Shown: in pieces, positions 15,787 to 22,890 of the stretch
Numbering within the stretch: the first letter of the stretch is position 1
How the letters are laid out: every line of letters starts with the position of its first letter
Assembly: GCA_044222225.1 (NCBI GenBank)
Contig: JBGANR010000037.1
Coordinates: 1-23,023, forward strand
Direction: 5' to 3'
Length of the DNA: 23,023 nt
DNA from: JBGANR01 sp044222225
GTDB taxonomy: Bacteria; Actinomycetota; Actinomycetes; Mycobacteriales; Mycobacteriaceae
Made by a program: the position numbers and the translations under genes
Notes under the pieces: model-generated
Databases searched by the model: none
Told to the model about the DNA's origin: nothing
What the model saw: only the letters and a program-made list of their open reading frames with translations

Positions 15787-15864
15787 GAACAGCGACTTCG
15801 CGCCTGCAGAACAGCGACTTGATACTTGCAGAACAGCGACTTCATGCTTGCAGAACAGCGACTT
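15787..15864 (+). repeat. 22-bp tandem repeats upstream of the DUF4143 ATPase
   Basis: GAACAGCGACTT occurs four times, starting at 15787, 15809, 15831 and 15853, an exact 22-bp period. The first three units continue with five variable bases and CYTGCA or CTTGCA; the fourth lacks this tail. The array begins three bases after the upstream stop codon and ends 18 bp before the proposed GTG start of the ATPase. The period is not a multiple of three, so this is not a coding repeat, and two helical turns per unit would place bound proteins on one face of the DNA. Likely a regulatory array (inference). Strand shown is that of the downstream gene. Confidence 0.9.
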
Positions 15865-15882
15865 GTGGTGTCACATGGGGGT

Positions 15883-17145
15883 GTGACCTCGACCGATCTC
15901 ATCTCCCGCCACTCGTTGCCGTGGGCGCGCGAGCTCGTCGACGCCTTCCCCGCCGTGGTCGTCGAAGGCGCGCGACAGGTCGGCAAGAGCACTCTCGCCA
16001 CGATGCTCATCGAGGGCTCGGGCCGCCCGGCGCGCTACCTCACACTGGACGACGACGTGCAGCGAGCCGCCGCCCGGAGCGACCCACAGGCCTTCGTGGA
16101 CCAGATACCCGACGGACTGCTCGTCATCGACGAGATCCAGCGCGCCCCTGAGCTGTTGCTGCCGATCAAGGCGTCGATCGACCGGCACCGCGGTCCGGGC
16201 CGGTTCCTTCTCACCGGGTCGGCTGATCTGCTGCGGCTCGAACGGACACCCGACTCCCTCGCAGGTCGCGCCGTCACGCTGTTGCTGCGACCCCTGAGTC
16301 AGGGCGAGATCAACGGGCACTTCGACGACTTCGTCACCCGTTTCCTCGCCGGGGTCGATCCCTTCGAGGTGCGTTCGACGGTCTCCCGAGAGGACTACGC
16401 GAACCTGCTTGCAGCTGGCGGGTACCCCGAGGTCTTCCAGCGATCACCACGACTGCGTACCGCCTGGTTCGACGGGTACGTGGACCGGATCGTTCAACGT
16501 GACGCCCGCGACGTCCGCCGGCTGGTCGACGGCGACCGCCTGGCCTCTGTCCTTCGCCTCATCGCGGCGAACCAAGCCGGCGAGGTGGTCCGTGCGCGCC
16601 TCGCGCGGGACGCCGACATCCCCGAAACCACCATGACCGCCTACCTCGACCTCGTCGAGACGCTGTACCTGGTCGAGCGGATCCGACCGTGGACGGGCAA
16701 CCTGACGACTCGGCAGACCGGCAAGGCGAAGGGACTGATCACCGACTCCGCGCTGGCGATGCACCTCTCGGGAGTCTCGGCCGCTCGCGCTGCCGCGCTC
16801 GTCGGCGGTGGCGAGTTACTGGGTCCGCTGCTGGAAGGTCTCGTGGTCTCCGAGCTGCGTAAGCAGCAGACCTGGAGCGACACGAGATTCTCCGTCTTCC
16901 ACTACCGCGAGACGTCGGGACTCGAGGTGGATGTTCTTCTCGAACTCGACGACGGCCGGGTCCTCGGCCTCGAGGTGAAGGCGAAGCAGACCTACAAGCC
17001 CGAGCACTTCCGTGGTCTGCAGCGGCTGGCAGAACGTCTGGGCGAGAGGTTCGCGGGAGGGATCGTGCTCGGCACCGCGAACCAGGGCGTGCGGTTCGGC
17101 AGGAATCTCGGCGGGTTGCCCATCGCCTCCCTCTGGGAGCTCTGA
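15883..17145 (+). CDS. AAA_14/DUF4143 ATPase with PD-(D/E)XK-like C-terminal domain
   Basis: A 420-residue protein from the proposed GTG 15883. The N-terminal AAA_14 domain has Walker A GARQVGKST (29-37), Walker B LLVIDE (79-84) and sensor-like FLLTGSAD (108-115). A middle segment with YVDRIVQRDARDVRRL and a winged-helix-like part (ADIPETTMTAYLDLVETLYLVER) lead to the DUF4143 domain. There HYRETSGLEVDVLLEL (Asp350) and LGLEVKAK (Glu364-x-Lys366) form the D...ExK signature of PD-(D/E)XK nuclease folds. Function is unknown; such genes are numerous, stand alone and are scattered among bacteria. The start is uncertain: in-frame TTG 15826 and ATG 15844 lie inside the repeat array, GTG 15865/15868 are also possible, and no strong ribosome site is visible. 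Codon choice looks less uniformly GC-rich than the neighbours by eye, suggesting acquisition. It converges on leuS with a 6-bp gap. Confidence 0.88.
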   Translation: MTSTDLISRHSLPWARELVDAFPAVVVEGARQVGKSTLATMLIEGSGRPARYLTLDDDVQRAAARSDPQAFVDQIPDGLLVIDEIQRAPELLLPIKASIDRHRGPGRFLLTGSADLLRLERTPDSLAGRAVTLLLRPLSQGEINGHFDDFVTRFLAGVDPFEVRSTVSREDYANLLAAGGYPEVFQRSPRLRTAWFDGYVDRIVQRDARDVRRLVDGDRLASVLRLIAANQAGEVVRARLARDADIPETTMTAYLDLVETLYLVERIRPWTGNLTTRQTGKAKGLITDSALAMHLSGVSAARAAALVGGGELLGPLLEGLVVSELRKQQTWSDTRFSVFHYRETSGLEVDVLLELDDGRVLGLEVKAKQTYKPEHFRGLQRLAERLGERFAGGIVLGTANQGVRFGRNLGGLPIASLWEL

Positions 17146-17151
17146 CCGACG

Positions 17152-20004
17152 TCAGGGGATGACGTTCACCAGCCGCCCGCGCACGACGATCACCTTGCGC
17201 GGCGCACCCGTCAGCAGCGAGGCGATCTTCTCGTCCGCGAGCGCCGCGGCCTCGACGTCGGCGTCGGACGCGTCGGCCGCCACCGTGACGCGGCTGCGCA
17301 CCTTGCCCTTGACCTGGACGGCGTACTCGACCGTGTCCTCGACCAGCCAGCGTTCGTCGGCCTGCGGGAACGGGCCGTGAGCGAGCGGGGTCTCGTGGCC
17401 GAGCCGGCGCCACAGCTCCTCGGCCAGGTGCGGCGCCACCGGCGCCACCAGCAGCACGACCGTCTCCACCGCCGCGCGCGGCGCACCGTCGGGATACGCC
17501 TTGGTGAGGTGGTTGGTCAGCTCGATGACCTTGGCGATGGCCGTGTTGTCCCGCAGGTTCGCGTAGTCGTCGCGGACGCCGGCGATCGCCTTGTGGACAG
17601 CGCGCTGCGTCTCGTCCGTCACCTGCGACCCGTCCGTCACGCGCGGCGCACCGGTCTCCTCGTCGACGACCAGCCGCCAGACCCGCTGCAGGAACCGCTG
17701 CGCACCGACGACGTCCTTGGTCGCCCACGGCCTGGACGCGTCGAGCGGGCCCATCGACATCTCGTAGACCCGCAGCGTGTCGGCACCGTAGGCGTCGCAG
17801 ATCTCGTCGGGGGCGACAGAGTTCTTGAGCGACTTGCCCATCTTCCCGTACTCGCGCGCGACCTTCTCCTCGCCGAAGAAGAACTCGCCGTCGCGCTCCA
17901 CCACCTCTTCGGCCGGCACGTAGACGCCGCGCGCGTCGGTGTACGCGAACGCCTGGATCATGCCCTGGTTGAACAGCTTGCGGTACGGCTCGGCCGAGCT
18001 GACATGGCCGAGGTCGAACAGCACCTTGTGCCAGAACCGCGAGTAGAGCAGGTGCAGCACGGCGTGCTCCTGGCCGCCCAGGTAGAGGTCGACGCCACCC
18101 GGATCGGACGCCCCGTGCAGCTCCGGCCGCGGCCCCACCCAGTACGCCTCGTTCTCCGGCGCGCACAACTGCTCGCTGTTCGTCGGGTCGATGTAGCGCA
18201 ACTGGTACCAACTGCTGCCCGCCCAGTTGGGCATGACGTTGGCGTCACGCCGGTAATGCTGCAGCCCGTCACCCAGATCGAGCTCGACGTTCACCCAGTC
18301 CACGGCCTTGGCCAGCGGCGGCGACGGCTGGGAGTCGGCGTCGTCCGGATCGAAGGAGACGGGCCGGTAGTCGTCGACCTCGGGCAGCGCGACGGGCAGC
18401 GCGTCGGTGCCGAGGGCGTGCGGCCGGCCGTCCTCGGAGAACACGATGGGGAACGGCTCGCCCCAGTACCGCTGCCGCGCGAACAGCCAGTCGCGCAGCT
18501 TGTACTGGATGGTGCCTTCTCCGGCGCCCAGCTCCTCGAGCCCCGTGACGGCCGCGGCCTTCGCCTCGTCGACGGCCAGACCGTCGAGGAAACCGGAGTT
18601 GATGGCCGTACCGGGCCCGTTGTACGCCTCGCCTTCCACACGAACGCCCGATTCGGGTGCGATGACGTCGACGATGGGCAGCCCGAAGGCCATCGCGAAC
18701 TCGTGGTCGCGGGCGTCGTGCGCGGGCACCGCCATGATCGCACCCGTGCCGTATCCGGCGAGTACGTAGTCGGCGATGAACACGGGCACGTCGGCGCCCG
18801 ACAGCGGATTGCGCGCGGTGGCGCCGACGAAGACGCCCGTCTTCTCCTTGGCCTCCTGACGCTCCAAGTCGGACTTCGCCGCGATCGACGCGCGGTACGC
18901 CGCGACGGCCTCCTTCGGCGAGCCCGCCCCGCCCGTCCACCGCGGATCGACGCCGTCGGGCCACTCGTCGGCCACCAGCTCGTCGACGAGCGCGTGCTCG
19001 GGCGACAGCACGACGTAGGTGGCGCCGAACAGGGTGTCCGGACGCGTCGTGAACACCTCGATGGGCGCATCGCCGCCGGACGACGCACGAGCCGTGAACG
19101 CCAGCCGCGCGCCGCGCGAACGCCCGATCCAGTTGCGCTGCGCGATCTTGATGGGCTCCGGCCAGTCAAGCCGGTCGAGGTCGTCGACCAGCCGGTCGGC
19201 GTACGAGGTGATGCGCATCATCCACTGCCGCAGCCGGCGGCGGAAGACGGGGAAGTTGCCGCGCTCGCTGCGACCGTCGGCCGTCACCTCCTCGTTGGCG
19301 AGGACGGTGCCCAGACCCGGGCACCAGTTGACCAGCGAATCCGAGAGGTAGACGAGCCGGTGCCGGTCGACGACGTCAGCCCGCGCCCCCTCGTCGAGGT
19401 CGGCCCAGGCGCCCTCCGGCGCGACCCGGGCACCGGATGCGAACTCGGCGATCAGCTCGGCGATCGGACGTGCCCGGCCGGCCTCGGCGTCGAACCAGGA
19501 GTCGTAGATGGTGAGGAAGATCCACTGCGTCCAGCGGTAGAAGTCGACGTCGGTGGTCGCGACCCGCCGCCGTTCGTCGTGGCCGAAACCGAGCCGGCGG
19601 ATCTGCTGCAGGTAGCGCGCGATGTTCGTCTCGGTGGTCGTCCGCGGGTGCGTGCCGGTCTGGACGGCGTACTGCTCGGCGGGCAGACCGAACGCGTCGA
19701 AACCCATCGTGTGCAGCACGTTGTGCCCGAGCATGCGGTGATAACGCGCGTAGACGTCGGTCGCGATGAAGCCCAGCGGATGCCCGACGTGCAGCCCAGC
19801 CCCGGACGGATAGGGGAACATGTCGAGCACGAACAGCTTGTCGTCCGGAACCGGGCCGGCCAGGTCACCGACGGGGTTCGGCGCACAGAACGTCCCCCGC
19901 GCCTCCCATTCCCGCTGCCAGGCACTCTCGAGCTCGCCCGCGAGCTCCGCGGTGTAGCGGTGCGGCGGGACGGCGGCGGGAACAGGGCTCTCAATCACCG
20001 TCAC
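17152..20004 (-). CDS. leuS: Leucyl-tRNA synthetase
   Basis: A 950-residue class I aminoacyl-tRNA synthetase that charges tRNA-Leu, in the cytoplasm. The catalytic signature HVGH (72-75, in PYPSGAGLHVGHPLGF) and the KMSKS equivalent KMGKS (721-725, followed by LKNS) are both present. The CP1 editing domain shows TTRPDTLFGATYVVLSPEH and AVPAHDARDHEFA. GGQEHAVLHLLYSRFW is the usual Leu-specific catalytic block, and the C-terminus is the anticodon-binding domain plus a small C-terminal domain ending VNVIP. Length is normal for actinobacteria. Start GTG 20004 (VTVIESPVP) is chosen because homology-like sequence starts soon after. GTG 19998 is an alternative, six bases after a TACCCT -10 and so possibly leaderless. 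Divergent from the SdpI-family gene over 66 bp; I see no T-box leader. Confidence 0.97.
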   Translation of the reverse strand: MTVIESPVPAAVPPHRYTAELAGELESAWQREWEARGTFCAPNPVGDLAGPVPDDKLFVLDMFPYPSGAGLHVGHPLGFIATDVYARYHRMLGHNVLHTMGFDAFGLPAEQYAVQTGTHPRTTTETNIARYLQQIRRLGFGHDERRRVATTDVDFYRWTQWIFLTIYDSWFDAEAGRARPIAELIAEFASGARVAPEGAWADLDEGARADVVDRHRLVYLSDSLVNWCPGLGTVLANEEVTADGRSERGNFPVFRRRLRQWMMRITSYADRLVDDLDRLDWPEPIKIAQRNWIGRSRGARLAFTARASSGGDAPIEVFTTRPDTLFGATYVVLSPEHALVDELVADEWPDGVDPRWTGGAGSPKEAVAAYRASIAAKSDLERQEAKEKTGVFVGATARNPLSGADVPVFIADYVLAGYGTGAIMAVPAHDARDHEFAMAFGLPIVDVIAPESGVRVEGEAYNGPGTAINSGFLDGLAVDEAKAAAVTGLEELGAGEGTIQYKLRDWLFARQRYWGEPFPIVFSEDGRPHALGTDALPVALPEVDDYRPVSFDPDDADSQPSPPLAKAVDWVNVELDLGDGLQHYRRDANVMPNWAGSSWYQLRYIDPTNSEQLCAPENEAYWVGPRPELHGASDPGGVDLYLGGQEHAVLHLLYSRFWHKVLFDLGHVSSAEPYRKLFNQGMIQAFAYTDARGVYVPAEEVVERDGEFFFGEEKVAREYGKMGKSLKNSVAPDEICDAYGADTLRVYEMSMGPLDASRPWATKDVVGAQRFLQRVWRLVVDEETGAPRVTDGSQVTDETQRAVHKAIAGVRDDYANLRDNTAIAKVIELTNHLTKAYPDGAPRAAVETVVLLVAPVAPHLAEELWRRLGHETPLAHGPFPQADERWLVEDTVEYAVQVKGKVRSRVTVAADASDADVEAAALADEKIASLLTGAPRKVIVVRGRLVNVIP

Positions 20005-20010
20005 AGGGTA
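20005..20010 (-). promoter_or_regulatory. Candidate -10 element of leuS
   Basis: TACCCT on the minus strand abuts GTG 20004 and lies six bases before GTG 19998, so the mRNA would start at or near the second GTG. If correct, the synthetase begins VIESPVP and is leaderless. No convincing -35. Confidence 0.3.
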
Positions 20011-20058
20011 TCGACCCCCACTGACAGAACCGGATCGCCACCGGGTGGACCGACCTTC

Positions 20059-20064
20059 TAGGCT
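20059..20064 (+). promoter_or_regulatory. -10 element for leaderless SdpI-family transcript
   Basis: TAGGCT followed by six bases (AAGACG) and ATG 20071, with no ribosome site. This is the arrangement of a leaderless actinobacterial gene. Confidence 0.5.
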
Positions 20065-20070
20065 AAGACG

Positions 20071-20565
20071 ATGACCGCCGCCGTCTACGTTGCCGTCGCG
20101 CTGGCCGTCGTCGTCGGCGCCTATTTCGTCACTGTCGGTATCGCCGGACTCACCGGTCGCCTGCCGTTCCGCGGACGCTTCGGCGTGCGCACCCCGGACA
20201 CCCTGGCGAACCCGGACGTCTTCGCCGCCGCCAACCGCGTCGCCGGGCCGGCCGTCACCGGCGGCGGAGCGATCTGCCTGGTCGGAGGCGTGAGCGGGCT
20301 GGTCGCGGGCGGTTGGCTGGGACTCGGGGCCGTCGTCGTCGCCCTGGTCGCGGGCGTCGTCGTCATCGGTATGGGCGCGAGCTACGGCGCACAGGCCGCG
20401 GCGACGCTCATGGTGCCCGCACCGTCCGCCTGCACCTCGGCCGCGGCTCCGCCGGCAGAGCCCGCCCACTCCGAAGGCGAGTCCTGCGAGACGGCCGCCG
20501 CGGGCGGCTGCGGGAGCTGCGTCCTGCAGGGATCCTGCGAACGCCCCGGGGCGACGTCCGCGTGA
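20071..20565 (+). CDS. SdpI-family membrane protein with cysteine-rich C-terminal tail
   Basis: A 164-residue membrane protein with three hydrophobic segments (about 3-27, 64-85 and 88-110). Between the first and second lies RFGVRTPDTLANPDVFAAANR, close to the conserved FGIRTPWTL...VW...R signature of the SdpI family (named for the Bacillus SDP toxin immunity protein; actinobacterial members are mostly uncharacterised). The last ~45 residues are a hydrophilic tail with five cysteines (one near the membrane, one in ESCE, and GGCGSCVLQGSC), which I do not recall as a family feature. The start is a leaderless-type ATG. The stop overlaps the next gene by GTGA, so the pair is probably co-translated. 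Immunity function should not be assumed. Confidence 0.75.
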   Translation: MTAAVYVAVALAVVVGAYFVTVGIAGLTGRLPFRGRFGVRTPDTLANPDVFAAANRVAGPAVTGGGAICLVGGVSGLVAGGWLGLGAVVVALVAGVVVIGMGASYGAQAAATLMVPAPSACTSAAAPPAEPAHSEGESCETAAAGGCGSCVLQGSCERPGATSA

Positions 20566-21554
20566 CGGCGGCACGGCCGCCGTCCTTCTTCAGCCGGTTC
20601 AAGGTCGACGGCTTCATCCTCGCGATCCTCGGGGCCGTCGCCGTCGCCTCGGTCCTACCGGTGCGCGGGGCGGGCATCGCCGTCGCCGACTGGGCCGTCA
20701 CCATCGCCCTGGCGGCGTTGTTCTTCCTCTACGGTGCGCGGATCGAGCCCCGCCAGGCCCTCGCCGGCCTGGCGCATTGGCGACTGCATCTGACGATCCT
20801 GGCGATCACGTTCGTCGTGTTCCCGCTGCTCGGCGTCGCGCTGCGGCCGCTGCTCGCCCCCGTCATCGGCGACGAACTCGCCCTCGGCGTCCTCTATCTG
20901 ACGTTGGTGCCGTCGACGGTGCAGAGTTCCATCGCGTTCACCTCGATCGCCCGCGGCAACATCCCGGGCGCCATCGTCTCGGCGTCGGCGTCGAACCTGC
21001 TCGGCGTCTTCCTCACGCCACTGCTGGTGGTCGCGCTCATGACGACGTCCGGCGACGTGCACATCGGCGCCGAGACGGTGCTGACGATCATGGCGCAGCT
21101 GCTCCTGCCGTTCCTCGCCGGCCAGCTCGCGCGGCCGCTCGTCGGCGGCTGGGTGCTGCGCAAGGCCGCCTCGCTCAAATACATCGACCGCGGCGGCATC
21201 GTCCTCATCGTCTATGTCGCGTTCAGCGACGGCGTCCGCGACGGAATCTGGAGCACCGTCTCGGTGTGGCAGGTGCTCGCGCTCCTCGGGGTGTCGGTGG
21301 CGCTCGTCGCGGCGATGCTGTGGTTCACCGGCGCACTGGCCCGCCGGCTCGGCTTCGATCGCGCCGACGCGATCGCCATCCAGTTCTGCGGCACCAAGAA
21401 GAGCCTGGCCACGGGCCTGCCGATGGCGGCCGTCCTGTTCGCGGGGCAGTCGATCGGCCTGCTGGTGCTGCCGCTCATGCTGTTTCACCAGGTCCAGCTG
21501 ATGATGTGCGCCTGGCTGGCGGCGCGCTACGCGCGGTCGGCCGAACCGAGCTGA
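20562..21554 (+). CDS. Bile acid:sodium symporter-like transporter (SBF_like family)
   Basis: A 330-residue membrane protein with about ten helices. It belongs to the SBF_like (PF13593, YfeH-type) branch of the BASS superfamily: FFLYGARIEPRQAL, LVPSTVQSSIAFTSIARGN, the SASASNLLGVFLTPLL helix and the signature FCGTKKSLATGLPMA in the later half are characteristic. It probably moves an organic anion with sodium or protons; substrate unknown. The GTG start overlaps the SdpI-family stop by four bases, indicating translational coupling. An upstream open frame exists but lies over the SdpI gene and is not homologous. The 3' end is followed after six bases by the second 79-bp palindromic element. Confidence 0.88.
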   Translation: MTAARPPSFFSRFKVDGFILAILGAVAVASVLPVRGAGIAVADWAVTIALAALFFLYGARIEPRQALAGLAHWRLHLTILAITFVVFPLLGVALRPLLAPVIGDELALGVLYLTLVPSTVQSSIAFTSIARGNIPGAIVSASASNLLGVFLTPLLVVALMTTSGDVHIGAETVLTIMAQLLLPFLAGQLARPLVGGWVLRKAASLKYIDRGGIVLIVYVAFSDGVRDGIWSTVSVWQVLALLGVSVALVAAMLWFTGALARRLGFDRADAIAIQFCGTKKSLATGLPMAAVLFAGQSIGLLVLPLMLFHQVQLMMCAWLAARYARSAEPS

Positions 21555-21560
21555 GGAACC

Positions 21561-21639
21561 GGCGTCGTATCGGTAGCCCCACAGCGTCGTGGCGACGATA
21601 ATCGTCGCTTCGATCCTCTACGGCTACCGATATGACGCG
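21561..21639 (+). repeat. 79-bp palindromic repeat element, copy 2
   Basis: Terminal inverted repeats GGCGTCGTATCGGTAGCC (21561-21578) and GGCTACCGATATGACGCG (21622-21639) pair at 16 of 18 positions, and the centre GCGACGATAATCGTCGC is a perfect 8-bp palindrome around one base. It matches copy 1 in the opposite orientation with no gaps. It fills most of the 88-bp gap between two convergent genes: six bases after the transporter stop and three before the Lrp stop. It would form a long RNA hairpin on both transcripts, and no T-run follows it. Confidence 0.8.
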
Positions 21640-21642
21640 CGC

Positions 21643-22698
21643 TCAGTCCGCCGGCGTCTCCGGGCGCGGCATCGAGCGTCCGTCCGGGGCGATCATGCGG
21701 CCGAGATGCTTGGTGGTGCGCAACACCACGGACCGGTCGATGATCTCGACGTCGCGCACCCCGCGCTCGATGACGGCCTCCACCTTCGCGATGTCGTCCA
21801 GCGAGCGCAGCCACATGGCGAGCACGATCGTCGCAGGTCCGACGGCCGCCGCGATGAGCCGCAGGTCGCGCATCGTCGACAGCCGCTCGATGACGCGGTC
21901 GCGCATCCGGGCGGGCGTGTGCAGGAAGAACCAGGCATAGGCCGATCGCCCCGACGCCGGGCGGGCGATCTCGGTGCGCAGGACGATGCGCCTGCTCGCG
22001 ATGAGTTCGGTGAGCGTGCCGCGCACCCGGTCGGGGCCGACGCCGAGCCGGGTGGCGAGATCGGCGGCGCTGGCGCGTCCGTCCCACTGCAGCTCACGGA
22101 CGAGCCCGTCCTCGATCTCGGGGTCGATACGACCCCGGCGGGACGACGGCGGCGTCCGCGCCAACTGCTCGACGGCCGCCACCTCCTCGGCGTTCAGCGC
22201 CTGCAGCCGCCACACGCGCGCGTCCCACATGGGGCCGACGAGGATGTGGGTGACGGTCGAGGTGATGTCGCCGTCGGCGGTCATCGGACCGAGCAGGTAG
22301 TCGGTGAATCCGGCCGCCGACTCGGCCACCACCGTCGCGACGATGTCCCGGCCGCCGACGGTGATGTCGATGGTGATGACCTCGGGATCGGCCGCGAGCC
22401 GATCGGCGACCGCCATCGTGCGGCCCTGCGCGCAGCGCAGCTCGACGAGCGCCAGCGCCACGCCGCCGCCCGCGTAGGCCGTGACCCAGGCCAGGCCCTC
22501 CTTCTCGAGCCGCGCCCACCGGCGCGCGGCGGTGACGGGATCGCAGCCGAGGATCGGCCCGAGCGCCGACCACGACGCCCGCGGCGCGATCTGCAGCGCG
22601 TGGACGAGTCGCAGCTCGTCTTCGCTCATCGCGACGCTGCTGTTTCCGGGCCTCGGTTGCCACAGATCCTGCAGGCCACCGGATCGTTCGTCCGACAT
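21643..22698 (-). CDS. Double-domain Lrp/AsnC family transcriptional regulator
   Basis: A 351-residue protein that is a tandem duplication of the usual ~160-residue Lrp/AsnC unit. The first winged HTH (LRLVHALQIAPRASWSALG, CDPVTAARRWARLEKEG) is followed by a ligand-binding (RAM) domain. A second HTH (LVRELQWDGRASAADLATRLG, PDRVRGTLTELIASRRI) and a second RAM domain (AYAWFFLHTP... to RTTKHLGRMI) come after. Such proteins sense amino acids or related metabolites. ATG 22698 is preferred over ATG 22737 because it sits seven bases after a TACGCT -10 and homology to HTH begins after it. It is divergent from the IS-interrupted gene at 22814, which is the likeliest target. The IS insertion would have removed that target's function. 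Confidence 0.88.
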   Translation of the reverse strand: MSDERSGGLQDLWQPRPGNSSVAMSEDELRLVHALQIAPRASWSALGPILGCDPVTAARRWARLEKEGLAWVTAYAGGGVALALVELRCAQGRTMAVADRLAADPEVITIDITVGGRDIVATVVAESAAGFTDYLLGPMTADGDITSTVTHILVGPMWDARVWRLQALNAEEVAAVEQLARTPPSSRRGRIDPEIEDGLVRELQWDGRASAADLATRLGVGPDRVRGTLTELIASRRIVLRTEIARPASGRSAYAWFFLHTPARMRDRVIERLSTMRDLRLIAAAVGPATIVLAMWLRSLDDIAKVEAVIERGVRDVEIIDRSVVLRTTKHLGRMIAPDGRSMPRPETPAD

Positions 22699-22705
22699 TC
22701 TGCGT

Positions 22706-22711
22706 AGCGTA
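22706..22711 (-). promoter_or_regulatory. -10 element for leaderless Lrp-type transcript
   Basis: TACGCT on the minus strand, seven bases before ATG 22698, with no ribosome site between them. Confidence 0.45.
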
Positions 22712-22716
22712 GCGGC

Positions 22717-22731
22717 TCTGCAGAATATTCT
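22717..22731. promoter_or_regulatory. Overlapping AT-rich palindromes, candidate Lrp operator
   Basis: TCTGCAGA (22717-22724) and AGAATATTCT (22722-22731) are both perfect palindromes and overlap, immediately upstream of the Lrp -10. This is an AT-rich island in very GC-rich DNA, placed where an autoregulatory Lrp site would sit. A looser GGAAC-N11-GTTCC (22738-22758) lies beside it. The assignment is inference. Confidence 0.35.
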
Positions 22732-22813
22732 CGGCATGGAACACGGAGGTAACGTTCCGAGGGGATTCTGAGCGCAGATTCAACTCCCTTTAGGGCTCTC
22801 TCCGGAGGTACCA

Positions 22814-22890
22814 ATGGCACCAGCCGCCCCCACCGACTCGTCGGCCCCGGAACGGACGTCGCTCCGCGACATCGCCTTCCCCGCGCTAGC
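22814..22890 (+). pseudogene. 5' end of an unidentified gene interrupted by an IS481-type element
   Basis: ATG 22814 has a strong ribosome site (GGAGG, five bases upstream). It opens MAPAAPTDSSAPERTSLRDI, then AFPALA, where the frame meets the insertion element. Read-through adds LPTDVVDAVDG-type residues from the element and stops at 22928-22930, giving a 38-residue product that is not a natural protein. The remaining N-terminus (about 25 residues, hydrophilic, turning hydrophobic at AFPALA) is too short to identify; a membrane protein such as an amino-acid transporter would fit beside an Lrp regulator, but this is a guess. The rest of the gene presumably lies beyond the element, outside the window. 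Confidence 0.7.
22885..22890. repeat. IS481-type target site (NCTAGN)
   Basis: GCTAGC directly abuts the element end TGTTCTTCCC at 22891. IS481 is known to prefer CTAG-centred targets and to duplicate about six bases, so this is probably one copy of the target duplication. The partner copy would lie past the right edge. Confidence 0.6.

Noticed and set aside
15787..15864. CRISPR array
   Set aside because: The conserved part is 12 bp with 10-bp intervals; both are far below CRISPR repeat and spacer sizes, and no cas gene is present.
17377..20061. 894-codon plus-strand open frame
   Set aside because: Antisense to leuS, whose HVGH and KMGKS motifs are unambiguous.
20005..20070. T-box or other riboswitch upstream of leuS
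   Set aside because: Only 66 bp separate the two divergent starts, too short for a T-box, and no specifier or antiterminator motif is visible.
20071..20565. SDP-like toxin/immunity system
   Set aside because: Only the SdpI-like protein is present; no toxin precursor or processing genes adjoin it, and the coupled gene is a transporter.
22737..22737. ATG 22737 as the start of the Lrp-type regulator
   Set aside because: It would place the overlapping palindromes and the TACGCT -10 inside the coding region, and the extra 13 residues show no relation to the family.
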